Shown: positions 9,144 to 18,079 of the stretch, piece by piece | Numbering within the stretch: position 1 is the stretch's first letter | Layout: every line of letters starts with the position of its first letter | Assembly (NCBI RefSeq): GCF_001444425.1 | Contig: NZ_CP013189.1 | Location: 1,240,001 to 1,304,000 of the forward strand | From: Pseudohongiella spirulinae | Lineage (GTDB): Bacteria; Pseudomonadota; Gammaproteobacteria; Pseudomonadales; Pseudohongiellaceae | Reading direction: 5' to 3' | Length of the DNA stretch: 64,000 nucleotides | The notes under the pieces: model-generated | Told to the model about the DNA's origin: nothing | What the model saw: the letters and a program-made list of their open reading frames with translations, nothing else | Database searches by the model: none | Translations under genes and position numbers: made by a program

Positions 9144-9876
9144 AACCGCGTCATTCAATTTACAACTTGAGCGCTGGCTGACTGAGGCCCGGAAGAGCTA
9201 TGTTGAGTCGGCTGGCGGCTCTGAACGCCCGCACGTTACGCTGTGCTATGCGCAAAGCTGGGATGGCAGTATCACTACGGATCCGGGAGAAACCCTGGCG
9301 CTGAGCAGCAAGGCCGGTATGCGTATGACTCATCAGTTACGAAGTCTGCATGATGGTATTCTGGTCGGCATAGGCACAGTCCTGGCCGACAACCCCCAAC
9401 TGACAGTGCGGGAATGGACTGGCAATAACCCTCAGCCGATCGTGTTGGATAGTCAGCTTCGCATGCCTGCATCAAGTCGCCTGTGTCAGGATAACAGCAG
9501 ACGTTGCTGGGTGTTGACTACAGTGCAGGGTGCGGAAGGTCGTGAAGGCTGCGATCTGATTGTAGTGCCCGATGATGGTGATGGTCATGTCAATCTGGAT
9601 GCAGCGCTTCGTGCGCTATACCAGCGTGGTATCCGCAGTTTGATGGTCGAAGGAGGCGCCAATGTCATCTCGGCGTTTTTGCGCGCCCATTTGGCTGATG
9701 CCATTGTTCTTACTGTGGCGCCGGTTCTGGTCGGTGGGTACAACGCTATTGGCCGCCTGGTTGACCCTGATAAAGCTTCGTTTCCGCATATTGCTCCGTT
9801 GCACAGTCATCAACTGGGCGATGAGATGATTGTCTGGGGCGCTTTGCATTACAAGCATTCCGGGGAAATGCTATGA
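9133..9876 (+). CDS. RibD C-terminal (DHFR-like) family reductase
   Basis: A 247-residue stand-alone reductase domain. HVTLCYAQSWDGSITT at the start, the HDGILVGIGTVLADNPQLTVR block, QPIVLDSQLRMP, and SLMVEGGANVISAFL near the C-terminus are the signature blocks of the RibD reductase fold. The RibD zinc deaminase domain is absent. In riboflavin synthesis this fold reduces the ribose of the pyrimidine to ribityl with NADPH. Here it directly follows the GTP cyclohydrolase II gene with an 11-bp overlap, so its substrate is likely that enzyme's pyrimidine product or a descendant. It overlaps the next gene by 4 bp (ATGA). Confidence 0.88.
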   Translation: MVDETASFNLQLERWLTEARKSYVESAGGSERPHVTLCYAQSWDGSITTDPGETLALSSKAGMRMTHQLRSLHDGILVGIGTVLADNPQLTVREWTGNNPQPIVLDSQLRMPASSRLCQDNSRRCWVLTTVQGAEGREGCDLIVVPDDGDGHVNLDAALRALYQRGIRSLMVEGGANVISAFLRAHLADAIVLTVAPVLVGGYNAIGRLVDPDKASFPHIAPLHSHQLGDEMIVWGALHYKHSGEML

Positions 9877-10874
9877 GCACCAGCGCCCACCAGCTATGGT
9901 TTACTGCATCGCATAATGTCGAGGTCAGGCAAGTGAGTTTGCCGGTTCCGCGGCCCGGTCAGGTTCTGGTAAAAACGCACTGTTCAGCGGTCAGTGCCGG
10001 CACTGAGCTATTGGCTTATCGGGGACAACTGCCCCGGTCCATTGCATTGGACAGCAATCTGGCCTCACTGCAGGAAACTGCAGACTATCCGCTGCAATAC
10101 GGCTATGCCTGTGTTGGCGACATTCAGATGCTGGGTGAAGGTGTGGATCCCGCTTTGCAGGGGCGCCGTGTGTTCTCTTTTCAGCCCCATGTCAGTCATT
10201 TCCTTGCCTCCCAGGAGCAACTGATGCTGATTCCTGATGATTTGCCTTATGAAACGGCTGCGCTTCTACCGAATATGGAGACAGCCGTTAATCTGGTGCA
10301 GGATGGCCAGCCGCTGCTTGGAGAGAGAGTGGTTGTGCTGGGTCAAGGTGTTGTCGGCTTACTGGTTACCAGTGTGCTGGCACGATTTCCTTTGCATAAT
10401 CTGACGGTCGTAGAGAGTCTGGCAGCCAGACAGCAACTCGCTCTGAATATGGGGGCGGATGCAGTTCTGAGTCCGGAACAGGCAGCGGCTGAAATTGAAG
10501 ACGCTGATCTGATTTTCGAAGTTAGCGGTCACCCTGACGCGCTTGATCTGGCTTTGGGTATCAGCGGGTACTGCAGTCGCGTTGTCATCGGTAGTTGGTA
10601 TGGTAATAAGTCTGTCTGTGTGGATCTGGGTGGAGCGGCGCATCGCAACCGCCTTCAACTGATTACCAGCCAGGTCAGCACGATCGCGCCGGGTTTATCC
10701 GGGCGCTGGACAAAACAACGTCGTTTCGACACGGTCTGGGAGCTGCTGCGCAAGATTGAAGTAGAAAGGCTGATATCCCACCCGACATCCATTCAGGATG
10801 CGTCACAGCTATATCAGGCATTACATGAAGGCGAGCCCGGTATCATCCAGGCTCTGTTCTATTACCCCAATTGA
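9873..10874 (+). CDS. MDR superfamily (zinc-type alcohol dehydrogenase-like) oxidoreductase
   Basis: This 333-residue protein has the N-terminal GroES-like segment (PVPRPGQVLVKTHCSAVSAGTEL) and a Rossmann nucleotide-binding motif VVVLGQGVVGLLV at about residue 150. The catalytic Cys-His-Glu zinc triad of classical alcohol dehydrogenases is not obvious: SAGTELLAYRG replaces the usual cysteine/GHE segment, so zinc dependence is doubtful. It is translationally coupled to the RibD-C-like gene before it (ATGA overlap) and lies 19 bp before the PTPS homologue. It probably oxidises or reduces a side chain of the pathway intermediate; the reaction is unknown. Confidence 0.8.
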   Translation: MSTSAHQLWFTASHNVEVRQVSLPVPRPGQVLVKTHCSAVSAGTELLAYRGQLPRSIALDSNLASLQETADYPLQYGYACVGDIQMLGEGVDPALQGRRVFSFQPHVSHFLASQEQLMLIPDDLPYETAALLPNMETAVNLVQDGQPLLGERVVVLGQGVVGLLVTSVLARFPLHNLTVVESLAARQQLALNMGADAVLSPEQAAAEIEDADLIFEVSGHPDALDLALGISGYCSRVVIGSWYGNKSVCVDLGGAAHRNRLQLITSQVSTIAPGLSGRWTKQRRFDTVWELLRKIEVERLISHPTSIQDASQLYQALHEGEPGIIQALFYYPN

Positions 10875-10893
10875 GTCAATCGCGAGAAGCACT

Positions 10894-11274
10894 ATGTATA
10901 CAGTTGCTGTAACACAGGATTTTATTGCCAATCACTATCTGATCGGAGGTGATTGGGGCGCGGAAAATCAACCGCATGCCCATCATTATGTGGCGGAAGT
11001 TCAGATAGAAAGTGATACTTTGAACGAACATGGCTATCTGGTTGATATTGTTGAGATCGAAGCGGCACTGGGTGATATCGTCGCTTACTTCCGGGATAGT
11101 ATGCTGAATGATAAACCGGAATTTGCAGGTTTGAATCCCAGTATTGAACACTTCAGCCGGATTCTCGCCGAGAAGCTGGTGAACAGTATTTCACCACCCG
11201 GGCGTGGCTCGCTGACGGTCAAGCTTTGGGAAAACGCTACATGCTGGGCGGCGTATCGGCACGCATTTGCTTAA
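10894..11274 (+). CDS. 6-pyruvoyl-tetrahydropterin synthase / QueD-like protein
   Basis: A 126-residue T-fold protein. Zinc ligands are visible as H14 (FIANHYL), H28 and H30 (PHAHHY). The active-site cysteine of QueD and canonical PTPS is missing; a glutamate (E24) stands four residues before H28, giving E-x3-H-x-H, as I recall for PTPS-III type enzymes. A late Glu in LWENATCWAAY is positioned like the pterin-anchoring Glu. Known family reactions convert 7,8-dihydroneopterin triphosphate to 6-substituted pterins. There is no folE, queC or queE nearby, which argues against queuosine. I chose ATG 10894 since upstream in-frame sequence belongs to the preceding gene's 3' end. It converges on the UPF0104 gene with a 4-bp overlap. 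Confidence 0.85.
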   Translation: MYTVAVTQDFIANHYLIGGDWGAENQPHAHHYVAEVQIESDTLNEHGYLVDIVEIEAALGDIVAYFRDSMLNDKPEFAGLNPSIEHFSRILAEKLVNSISPPGRGSLTVKLWENATCWAAYRHAFA

Positions 11275-12215
11275 ATCGTTGCGGTAGTTGCCGGTCGGCG
11301 AAGAGCGGCCAGACAGCCCAGTCCGATCAGCAGCACAATCGCATCGCGCAGACGAACAAGGGCAATCAATCCGGCGGCTGCAGCGACAGGAAAGCCAAGT
11401 ACTGTAAACGACCAGAGTAGCGAGGCTTCAATTGTCCCGATGCCTCCCGGTACCGGTAATAACATCGCCAATCTCATGCCAATCATGATCAGCAGCAGCT
11501 GCGCAATTGACGGAGCGAGACCGGTAAAACTCATGAGTAACATTAATTCAATAAACAGCACCAGCCAGGTCAGTAACGACAGAATTAAAGCGCAGGCCAG
11601 TTTGGCTTTGTGAACTTGCCAGACACTGCGCAGCAATTCTGTCAGCGGCTGAAGTTTTTTGGCCAGCCAGCGTGGATGGCGCATCAACATTAACAAAGCG
11701 ATCAACATCAGCAGCAGGCTTGCGCCAAGCACCATGGATATCTGTATCCAGTTGCCATCGGGCAGTACAGTGCTTCCAAGCAGGGCCAGCACGCAGCCCA
11801 ACAGCACCGCCATATTGACGCCGGTTTCCATAAAGCGATCCAGCCCCAGTGTAGCGCCGGCCTGGTGAAGCGACAGCTTGTGGTGGCGATGCAGCCAGTA
11901 AAGTTGCAGTGGTTCGCCACCAAAATGAGGTCCGGGCGTCAGAAAACTGACCGCACTGCCGCCTTGGCGCAGGCAGAATAGCTGTGCCAGAGACAGACGT
12001 GCATTGGTCGACAGCGCCAGTATCTGCCAGCGTTTCACAGCCAGGTACAGAATTAACAGATTGATAGCTGTCCAGCCCAGCCATTGATGCCATCGCAGTC
12101 CGGCAATCTGTGAGGCGATTTCTCCAAGCGGTAATTGCCGAAGTGACCAGGCCGCCAGCGCAAGCGCCAGTATCCATAACAACGTTGTCAGCAGCCGCCA
12201 TCGATTTGCGTTCAT
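11271..12215 (-). CDS. Lysylphosphatidylglycerol synthase TM-domain (YbhN/UPF0104/AglD) family membrane protein
   Basis: A 314-residue protein with about eight hydrophobic helices. The family hallmarks are the FLTPGPHFGGEPLQLYWL stretch and LLPVPGGIGTIEASLLWSF near the C-terminus (P-x-PGG-x-G-x-x-E). It lacks the cytosolic aminoacyltransferase domain of MprF, so it is the flippase-like or AglD-like membrane part only. The start at 12215 overlaps the stop of the upstream phosphatidyltransferase gene (ATGA), implying a coupled pair working on lipid-linked material. It may move or modify a lipid-linked form of the neighbouring pathway's product, which is speculative. Confidence 0.82.
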   Translation of the reverse strand: MNANRWRLLTTLLWILALALAAWSLRQLPLGEIASQIAGLRWHQWLGWTAINLLILYLAVKRWQILALSTNARLSLAQLFCLRQGGSAVSFLTPGPHFGGEPLQLYWLHRHHKLSLHQAGATLGLDRFMETGVNMAVLLGCVLALLGSTVLPDGNWIQISMVLGASLLLMLIALLMLMRHPRWLAKKLQPLTELLRSVWQVHKAKLACALILSLLTWLVLFIELMLLMSFTGLAPSIAQLLLIMIGMRLAMLLPVPGGIGTIEASLLWSFTVLGFPVAAAAGLIALVRLRDAIVLLIGLGCLAALRRPATTATI

Positions 12216-13075
12216 GTTTGCCGACCGCTGACTGCCAGCCAGTCTCGCCAGAAACCGGCCAGCAGCGGCAGCATAAAAACAAATCCAAGCCATTGCGTCA
12301 CACTGCCAGAAATGGGCGGCCATAATGCGGTTGCAACAAGCGCCATTTGCCAGCCCGCCAGTTGCCGACGCATTTTGCTGGGCGGCAGCGCATGGACAAT
12401 TTTGCCCTGGCGTTTCCGCCAGGAGATGCCCAGACGGAACAGGTAGTAGGCAAGGCTGACCAACAGATAGCTGCTATGCAGCTTGCCACTCATGACTGCC
12501 AGTAGCGGTGCTACCAGCAGACCGAGAGCATCCAGTACCGTGTCCAGCTCAGCGCCAAGCCGTGTGATATGTTGCTGACGGCGCGCCAGAAATCCGTCCA
12601 GGGCATCCCCGATGGCGGCAGCGGTATAAAACAGAGCGGGTATAAACAGCCATGCCGAATGGGATGCTGATATGGCGACTGGGATAAAGCCAGCCGTGGC
12701 GGCTATGAGCAGCCCTCGCAGCAAAGTGATTTGTGTGCCCCATCCCAATGTTTGATAGTGCTCGCCGTCTTGAGGGTTGTAATTAAGGTCGACTCGTTTG
12801 TGACTTTGCCAGCAGATATAGCACCAGCACAGCAGGCTGATAGTCGCGCCAGGCAGGGTTGCCGACTGCCAGCTATCCAGAGACGCCAGACCTGCGGCGG
12901 CCAGTAAGATCAGAATCACTCCCAGAAAACTGTACAACGTCAGCTCGCGCTCGGGCGCGGTTGTCGGAATCGAAAAAACAGGCAAATTGTTGAACCTCTG
13001 ATGTTTGTATCGCAGTATACGATTGCCGGGTCCATGAGGACCAGTCGGGCAGTAAGGGTTGATCCGCCATTCCAT
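12212..13075 (-). CDS. CDP-alcohol phosphatidyltransferase family protein
   Basis: The catalytic motif D-x2-D-G-x2-A-R-x8-G-x3-D-x3-D is complete (D157, D160, G161, A164, R165, G174, D178, D182 counted from ATG 13075) and several membrane helices surround it. Such enzymes transfer a phosphoalcohol from a CDP-activated donor to an alcohol or inositol-like acceptor in the inner membrane. The specific substrate is unknown. The start is uncertain: the first 30 residues from ATG 13075 are polar and uninformative, and a TATACT -10-like hexamer near 13018 followed by an AGAGG and TTG at 12985 would give a shorter protein. It is divergent from opgG and overlaps the UPF0104 gene. Confidence 0.82.
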   Translation of the reverse strand: MEWRINPYCPTGPHGPGNRILRYKHQRFNNLPVFSIPTTAPERELTLYSFLGVILILLAAAGLASLDSWQSATLPGATISLLCWCYICWQSHKRVDLNYNPQDGEHYQTLGWGTQITLLRGLLIAATAGFIPVAISASHSAWLFIPALFYTAAAIGDALDGFLARRQQHITRLGAELDTVLDALGLLVAPLLAVMSGKLHSSYLLVSLAYYLFRLGISWRKRQGKIVHALPPSKMRRQLAGWQMALVATALWPPISGSVTQWLGFVFMLPLLAGFWRDWLAVSGRQT

Positions 13076-13132
13076 AAAATTCGTACAATCAGACAGTCCA
13101 GTTTACCGCTAAGTGCGGAAAGGAAATGTCAT

Positions 13133-14662
13133 ATGACTTACCGGGAGGTGCTCGCGCATTCAGTGCTGACGGGAATCTTGGTTATCAGTCTGTTTAATTC
13201 TACCCGCTTGTTGGCACAAGCTGATGCCGATGATCAGGATTTCAGTCATCAGTGGCTGCAGAGTTATGCCCGTGATCTTTCAAATCGACCATTTGCGCCG
13301 CCGGTCAGCGCGGCGACCAGCCCCTTGCGCCAACTGGATTATGATGACTATCGGCGGATTGTTTTTGATCCGTCGGCCGCCGTGTGGAAGAACGAGTCGG
13401 TGCCGTTTCAACTGCAATTGTTTCATCCCGGTTTTTTGCATACCGAGACAGTAAACATAAACCTGGTTGCGTCCGGTCGGGAGGCTCCGCTGTTATTTTC
13501 GACTGATCAGTTTCAGTACCATGACAGCCTTCCTGCTATTAACCCGGCTGAGGTTAATGGATATGCCGGATTTCGCATTCATCACCCGATAAATTCCGCT
13601 GAACGATTTGAAGAGTTTCTGGTTTTTCTGGGTGCCAGTTATTTCCGTGGAGTTGCCAGGCATCAGTTCTATGGCCTGTCGGCACGCGGACTAGCTGTTA
13701 ATACGGTCGGTGCTGGTGTTGAAGAGTTTCCCCGCTTCTCGGATTTCTGGATAGAAAAACCAGCAGCGGATTCTCGACAGATTGTGGTGCATGCTCTGCT
13801 CGACAGTTTTTCCGTCACTGGCGCCTACCGGTTCGTGATCAGACCTGGCGAGACCACTGTTATGGATGTGGAAGCCACCCTGTATCCGCGTCGCAGTATT
13901 CAGGCGTTTGGCATCGCGCCTTTGACATCCATGTTCATGTTTGATGCCAGCAACAGTGCCCGTTTCGACGATTTCCGCGACGCAGTTCACGATTCGGACG
14001 GTCTCTGGATTCAACAAAGCAATGGCGAGCGAGTCTGGCGTCCGATGGCGAACCCGGCGCAATTGCAGGTATCCGCTTTTGGTAAACAGTCGCCGGTCGC
14101 CTTCGGTTTAATGCAACGGCATACTGGATTTGAAGACTTTAACGATGCAGAAGCACGGTATGACAAACGTCCGTCCTTATGGATCGAGCCATTGCATGAC
14201 TGGGGAGCGGGGCATGTTGAATTGGTTGAGATCCCGACGGTTGATGAAATTCATGACAATATTGTTGCGTACTGGCAACCGGCGGCGGCGCTTGAACCGG
14301 GGCAGGTTTACCAATTCAACTATCGATTGAACTGGGGGCAACCCGTTGCAGAACCTGGCATGATCGTGGAGACGGCAGCTGGTAGTGTGCCTGGCACCGC
14401 GGAGCGATTGTTTGTGATCGACTTTGCTGATGCCGCAAGCATTGAGTATGTGCAGCAAAACCATAATCTGATCAATATGAAGGCCACTACCAGCGCTGGT
14501 ACCATCTCTGATGTCAGTGGCACTTTGCTGCCCGAATCTGGTCTCTATCGAGTCTATCTCAAGCTGGATCCTGAGCAGGCAGATCTGGCTGAGCTGCGCC
14601 TGACTCTCCAGGTGGGTGACAGGCAATGGGGTGAGACCTGGCTCTATCGGTGGACAAAATGA
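13133..14662 (+). CDS. opgG: Periplasmic glucan biosynthesis protein OpgG/MdoG
   Basis: A 509-residue protein with a Sec signal peptide (helix VLTGILVISLF, cleavage near LLAQA) and the OpgG beta-sandwich domain. Recognisable blocks are the N-terminal DYDDYRRIVFDP, FGASYFRGVARHQFYGLSARGLAVNT-like (here FLGASYFRGVARHQFYGLS), GAGVEEFPRFSDFWIEKP, APLTSMFMF and HDSDGLWIQQSNGERVWRPM. The protein shapes beta-1,2/1,6 glucans in the periplasm. ATG 13133 is preceded by AAGGAAA and directly starts the signal peptide. The stop overlaps the opgH start (ATGA), forming the usual opgGH operon. Confidence 0.95.
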   Translation: MTYREVLAHSVLTGILVISLFNSTRLLAQADADDQDFSHQWLQSYARDLSNRPFAPPVSAATSPLRQLDYDDYRRIVFDPSAAVWKNESVPFQLQLFHPGFLHTETVNINLVASGREAPLLFSTDQFQYHDSLPAINPAEVNGYAGFRIHHPINSAERFEEFLVFLGASYFRGVARHQFYGLSARGLAVNTVGAGVEEFPRFSDFWIEKPAADSRQIVVHALLDSFSVTGAYRFVIRPGETTVMDVEATLYPRRSIQAFGIAPLTSMFMFDASNSARFDDFRDAVHDSDGLWIQQSNGERVWRPMANPAQLQVSAFGKQSPVAFGLMQRHTGFEDFNDAEARYDKRPSLWIEPLHDWGAGHVELVEIPTVDEIHDNIVAYWQPAAALEPGQVYQFNYRLNWGQPVAEPGMIVETAAGSVPGTAERLFVIDFADAASIEYVQQNHNLINMKATTSAGTISDVSGTLLPESGLYRVYLKLDPEQADLAELRLTLQVGDRQWGETWLYRWTK

Positions 14663-16476
14663 CAGGCACCTCTCCGTTGATTCCGCCACCCGCACCTCTG
14701 TCCATGCCCACTCAGGTGCTGTCATCGCGTCCGGATGCGCGACATTCTGCGCCCGGCATGCAAACCCGATTGGCGCGCCTGCTGACCTTTGGTGGCAGCC
14801 TGCTGATGACAATATTTGCCAGCGGACAAATGCATGGCATTTTGTTTTCAGAGTTGGCAGGCAACCCAATAACGGTGACCGTTATTTTGTGGATGTTGCT
14901 GGCTCTGTTTTCGCTGACCTTCGGCTGGATTGCACTGACGGCTAGTGCGGCGCTGGCGGGTCTGTTGTGTGGACATGCCGTGTTACGCTCAGTCGCTGAC
15001 GCCCCACTGCGCGGAAGAACAGTGTTATTGATGCCAATTCATAATGAAGTACCTTCTAATGCCAGTGCCTCATTGCGGGCGATGGCGGAGGATCTTCAAA
15101 GCAGGAACCTGGCACATCATTTCGAAATTTTTTTATTGTCTGATACATCTGACCCGGCAATCTGGCGCGAAGAAGCGCGAACAGTTCGTCTGCTGCGAGA
15201 GCAGCTCGATACGATCATGCCGGTCTGGTACCGTCGTCGTGACCGCAATACTGCCCGTAAGGCTGGCAACATCCGTGAATTTATAACTCGCTGGGGTGAG
15301 CGCTACGACTATATGGTGGTGCTTGATGCCGACAGTCTTATCACAGCCGATACGCTCGCGACCCTGGTCAGGGAAATGGATGCTGACTCGTCGGCGGGCA
15401 TCTTGCAGACGCTGCCAGGAATTTACGGTTCGCAAACACTCTTTGCCCGCTTGCAGCAATTTTCTGGTGTCATTTATGGGCCTGTGTTTGCCCGCGGTTT
15501 ATGCGCATGGCAAGGTGATGATGGCAATTACTGGGGACACAACGCGATCCTGCGAGTGAGGGCTTTCGCCGAATCTGCCGGCTTGCCGCAAATGCCTGGT
15601 CCACGTCCGTTCGGAGGTGAAATCCGCTCTCATGATTTTGTCGAGGCCGCCTTGCTACGCCGGGCCGGCTGGACAGTGCGTATGTTGCCGAATCTGCCCG
15701 GATCATGGGAGGAATGTCCCCCCAGCCTGTCAGATGCTGCCGTTCGTGATAGACGCTGGGCGCAGGGCAACGTCCAACACCTGGGAGTTTTGTCAGCCAG
15801 AGGATTGCGCTGGCCGAGTCGCGCGCACATGTTGATGGGTGTGATGAATTACCTGATGTCTCCGCTCTGGCTGGCAATGGTCCTTATTGGCCTGGTTTTG
15901 AGTGCACCGATTGCCGCTGGCGTGAATGCTCTGAGCTTTGATTTCTACAGCATGCTTAATCTATTTTTGGCGACTCTGTTTTTGTTATTCCTGCCCAAGA
16001 TTCTGGGACTGGGCCGCGCGTTGCTCAACAGTGAGATAAGTCGTACTGTTGGACGGAAACGATTGTTGCTGGGATTTATGGTTGAGCTGCTGTTCTCGGT
16101 ACTGCACGCCCCTATTGTCATGATGCAGCATACACGTCACATGTGGGAGATCATACGGGGTCAGGACTCCGGCTGGTCAGCACAACAGCGCCGTGGCACA
16201 GAACTGCAATGGCAACGGATGCTCCGCCAACATGCCGGGCATACGTTGCTGGGGCTGTTGATGGTTGTCTATCTGCAGTGGCTGTCTTCGCCCCTTCTGT
16301 ACTGGATGTTGCCCATGATAATCGGGCTGATCCTGTCCATCCCCTTGTCGGCGCTGAGTGGCAGTCGCCTGCTTGCAGATTGGCTGATGGCCCGCGGGTT
16401 GCTGCTCACACCTGAAGAGTATTCCGTGCCTCCGGTAATGGAACGCCAGCGCCATTTGATGAAAACTGTCAACTGA
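14659..16476 (+). CDS. opgH: Glucans biosynthesis glucosyltransferase OpgH/MdoH
   Basis: This inner-membrane GT2 glucosyltransferase of 605 residues polymerises glucose from UDP-glucose into the backbone of osmoregulated periplasmic glucans. Visible are two N-terminal helices, the VLLMPIHNEVP motif, the D-x-D type MVVLDADSL, GHNAILRVRAFAE, GGEIRSHDFVEAALLRRAGW, and the RRWAQGNVQH version of the processive Q-x-x-R-W motif, followed by several C-terminal helices. E. coli OpgH is longer (about 850), mainly because of N- and C-terminal extensions missing here. ATG 14659 overlaps the opgG stop. Confidence 0.95.
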   Translation: MTGTSPLIPPPAPLSMPTQVLSSRPDARHSAPGMQTRLARLLTFGGSLLMTIFASGQMHGILFSELAGNPITVTVILWMLLALFSLTFGWIALTASAALAGLLCGHAVLRSVADAPLRGRTVLLMPIHNEVPSNASASLRAMAEDLQSRNLAHHFEIFLLSDTSDPAIWREEARTVRLLREQLDTIMPVWYRRRDRNTARKAGNIREFITRWGERYDYMVVLDADSLITADTLATLVREMDADSSAGILQTLPGIYGSQTLFARLQQFSGVIYGPVFARGLCAWQGDDGNYWGHNAILRVRAFAESAGLPQMPGPRPFGGEIRSHDFVEAALLRRAGWTVRMLPNLPGSWEECPPSLSDAAVRDRRWAQGNVQHLGVLSARGLRWPSRAHMLMGVMNYLMSPLWLAMVLIGLVLSAPIAAGVNALSFDFYSMLNLFLATLFLLFLPKILGLGRALLNSEISRTVGRKRLLLGFMVELLFSVLHAPIVMMQHTRHMWEIIRGQDSGWSAQQRRGTELQWQRMLRQHAGHTLLGLLMVVYLQWLSSPLLYWMLPMIIGLILSIPLSALSGSRLLADWLMARGLLLTPEEYSVPPVMERQRHLMKTVN

Positions 16477-16563
16477 GAGACAATCAGGCGCATCGGAGCC
16501 TGTCAAAGGCATTAATTCAACCCCGCGCTGTTAACGGAAACGGGCTCCACACAGGGAGAACGT

Positions 16564-18066
16564 ATGCATAATTTTAGTGAAGTTCTGAGTGCCGCAGGAC
16601 TGGTCCCGGCCGAACTTGAAGGCGGCGATCTGCCGGTCCATTCACCCATTGACGGCTCGTTGATCGCCACGCTGAAGACAAGTCGGCCAGAGGATATGGA
16701 ATCAGTCATTGCTAAAGCTGATACAGCCTTCCGGCAATGGCGAACAGTGCCACCGCCCAGGCGCGGAGAGCTGGTGAGGCTGTTGGGTGAGGAATTACGA
16801 GCCGCGAAAGACGAACTGGCAGCCGTAGTCACGCTGGAGGCGGGCAAGATCCGCTCCGAAGGTCTTGGTGAAGTGCAGGAGATGATTGATATCTGCGACT
16901 TCGCGGTGGGTCTGTCGCGGCAACTGTATGGTCTGACTATTGCCTCTGAACGGCCGGGGCACCGCATGATGGAAACCTGGCATCCGATGGGTCCCTGCGC
17001 CATTATCACCGCATTTAATTTTCCAGTAGCTGTCTGGGCGTGGAATGCCGCACTGGCGCTGGTCTGTGGTGATCCGGTGATCTGGAAACCTTCGGAGAAA
17101 ACACCGCTGACTGCTGTGGCCACCATGAAAATCATGCAGCGTGCACTGGCCAGGTTTGGTGATGCTCCGGCGGGTCTGGCGCAGTTGGTGATTGGTGATC
17201 ATCGTGTAGGTGATGCCCTGGTCAGTTCTCCTGCCGTGGCGATTGTTTCGGCAACCGGCTCATGCCGAATGGGCGCAGCGGTTGGTCCGAAAGTCGCTGC
17301 ACGTTTTGGGCGCAGTATTCTTGAACTCGGTGGCAACAATGCCATGATTGTAGCGCCGTCAGCCGATCTGGATATGGCTGTACGGGCTATTGTTTTTTCT
17401 GCAGTTGGGACTGCGGGTCAGCGTTGCACAACGCTGCGTCGCCTTATCGTTCATCAGTCAATTCGTGATCATCTGGTGGAACGTCTGCAGAATACCTATC
17501 AAAGTTTGCCGATTGGCAACCCGCTGGATGAAGGCACGTTAGTAGGGCCACTGATTGACCACCGTGCCCTGGATGCCATGCAGCAGGCGTTGCAACAGGC
17601 GCAGCTAGAAGGTGGTCTGATTATCGGTGGTCAGCGACGTACTGACGGTGTGCCAGACGGCGGGTGTTATGCAGAACCGGCCATCGTTCAGATACCCGCA
17701 CAATCTGCCATCGTAAAAACCGAGACCTTCGCGCCCATTCTGTACCTGATGACCTATGAGTCACTGGATGAGGCCATCACCATGCAGAATGACGTGCCAC
17801 AGGGGCTGTCCTCTTGCATCTTTACCCAGAACCTGCGTGAAGCAGAGCAGTTTTTGTCTGCCAGTGGTTCGGATTGTGGTATTGCCAATGTCAACATAGG
17901 TCCCTCGGGTGCGGAAATCGGCGGGGCCTTTGGCGGCGAAAAAGAAACCGGCGGCGGACGTGAGAGCGGATCAGATGCCTGGAAAGCCTATATGCGTCGA
18001 CAAACCAATACCGTTAACTACTCTGCCGATTTGCCGTTAGCGCAGGGTGTGAAATTTGACGTCTGA
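16564..18066 (+). CDS. amaB: ALDH7-type aldehyde dehydrogenase, probable piperideine-6-carboxylate / aminoadipate-semialdehyde dehydrogenase
   Basis: A 500-residue NAD-dependent aldehyde dehydrogenase. Catalytic Cys lies in VGTAGQRCTTLRRL, the general-base Glu in ILELGGNN, and the NAD-site block in WKPSEKTPLTA. The blocks FNFPVAVWAWNAALALVCGD and GGAFGGEKETGGGRESGSDAWKAYMRR are characteristic of antiquitin/ALDH7 enzymes, which oxidise alpha-aminoadipate semialdehyde (in equilibrium with piperideine-6-carboxylate) in lysine degradation. A GGGAG ribosome binding site precedes ATG 16564. Its gene is followed closely by a lysine dehydrogenase/saccharopine dehydrogenase-like gene, which would supply this substrate. 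The gene symbol follows Pseudomonas usage. Confidence 0.87.
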   Translation: MHNFSEVLSAAGLVPAELEGGDLPVHSPIDGSLIATLKTSRPEDMESVIAKADTAFRQWRTVPPPRRGELVRLLGEELRAAKDELAAVVTLEAGKIRSEGLGEVQEMIDICDFAVGLSRQLYGLTIASERPGHRMMETWHPMGPCAIITAFNFPVAVWAWNAALALVCGDPVIWKPSEKTPLTAVATMKIMQRALARFGDAPAGLAQLVIGDHRVGDALVSSPAVAIVSATGSCRMGAAVGPKVAARFGRSILELGGNNAMIVAPSADLDMAVRAIVFSAVGTAGQRCTTLRRLIVHQSIRDHLVERLQNTYQSLPIGNPLDEGTLVGPLIDHRALDAMQQALQQAQLEGGLIIGGQRRTDGVPDGGCYAEPAIVQIPAQSAIVKTETFAPILYLMTYESLDEAITMQNDVPQGLSSCIFTQNLREAEQFLSASGSDCGIANVNIGPSGAEIGGAFGGEKETGGGRESGSDAWKAYMRRQTNTVNYSADLPLAQGVKFDV

Positions 18067-18079
18067 GAGGGAGAATGCC

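Noticed and set aside
8463-11274. The ribA-like operon as the normal riboflavin operon or a queuosine operon
   Set aside because: ribB, ribE, ribH and the RibD deaminase are absent, as are queC and queE, and the PTPS homologue lacks the QueD catalytic Cys.
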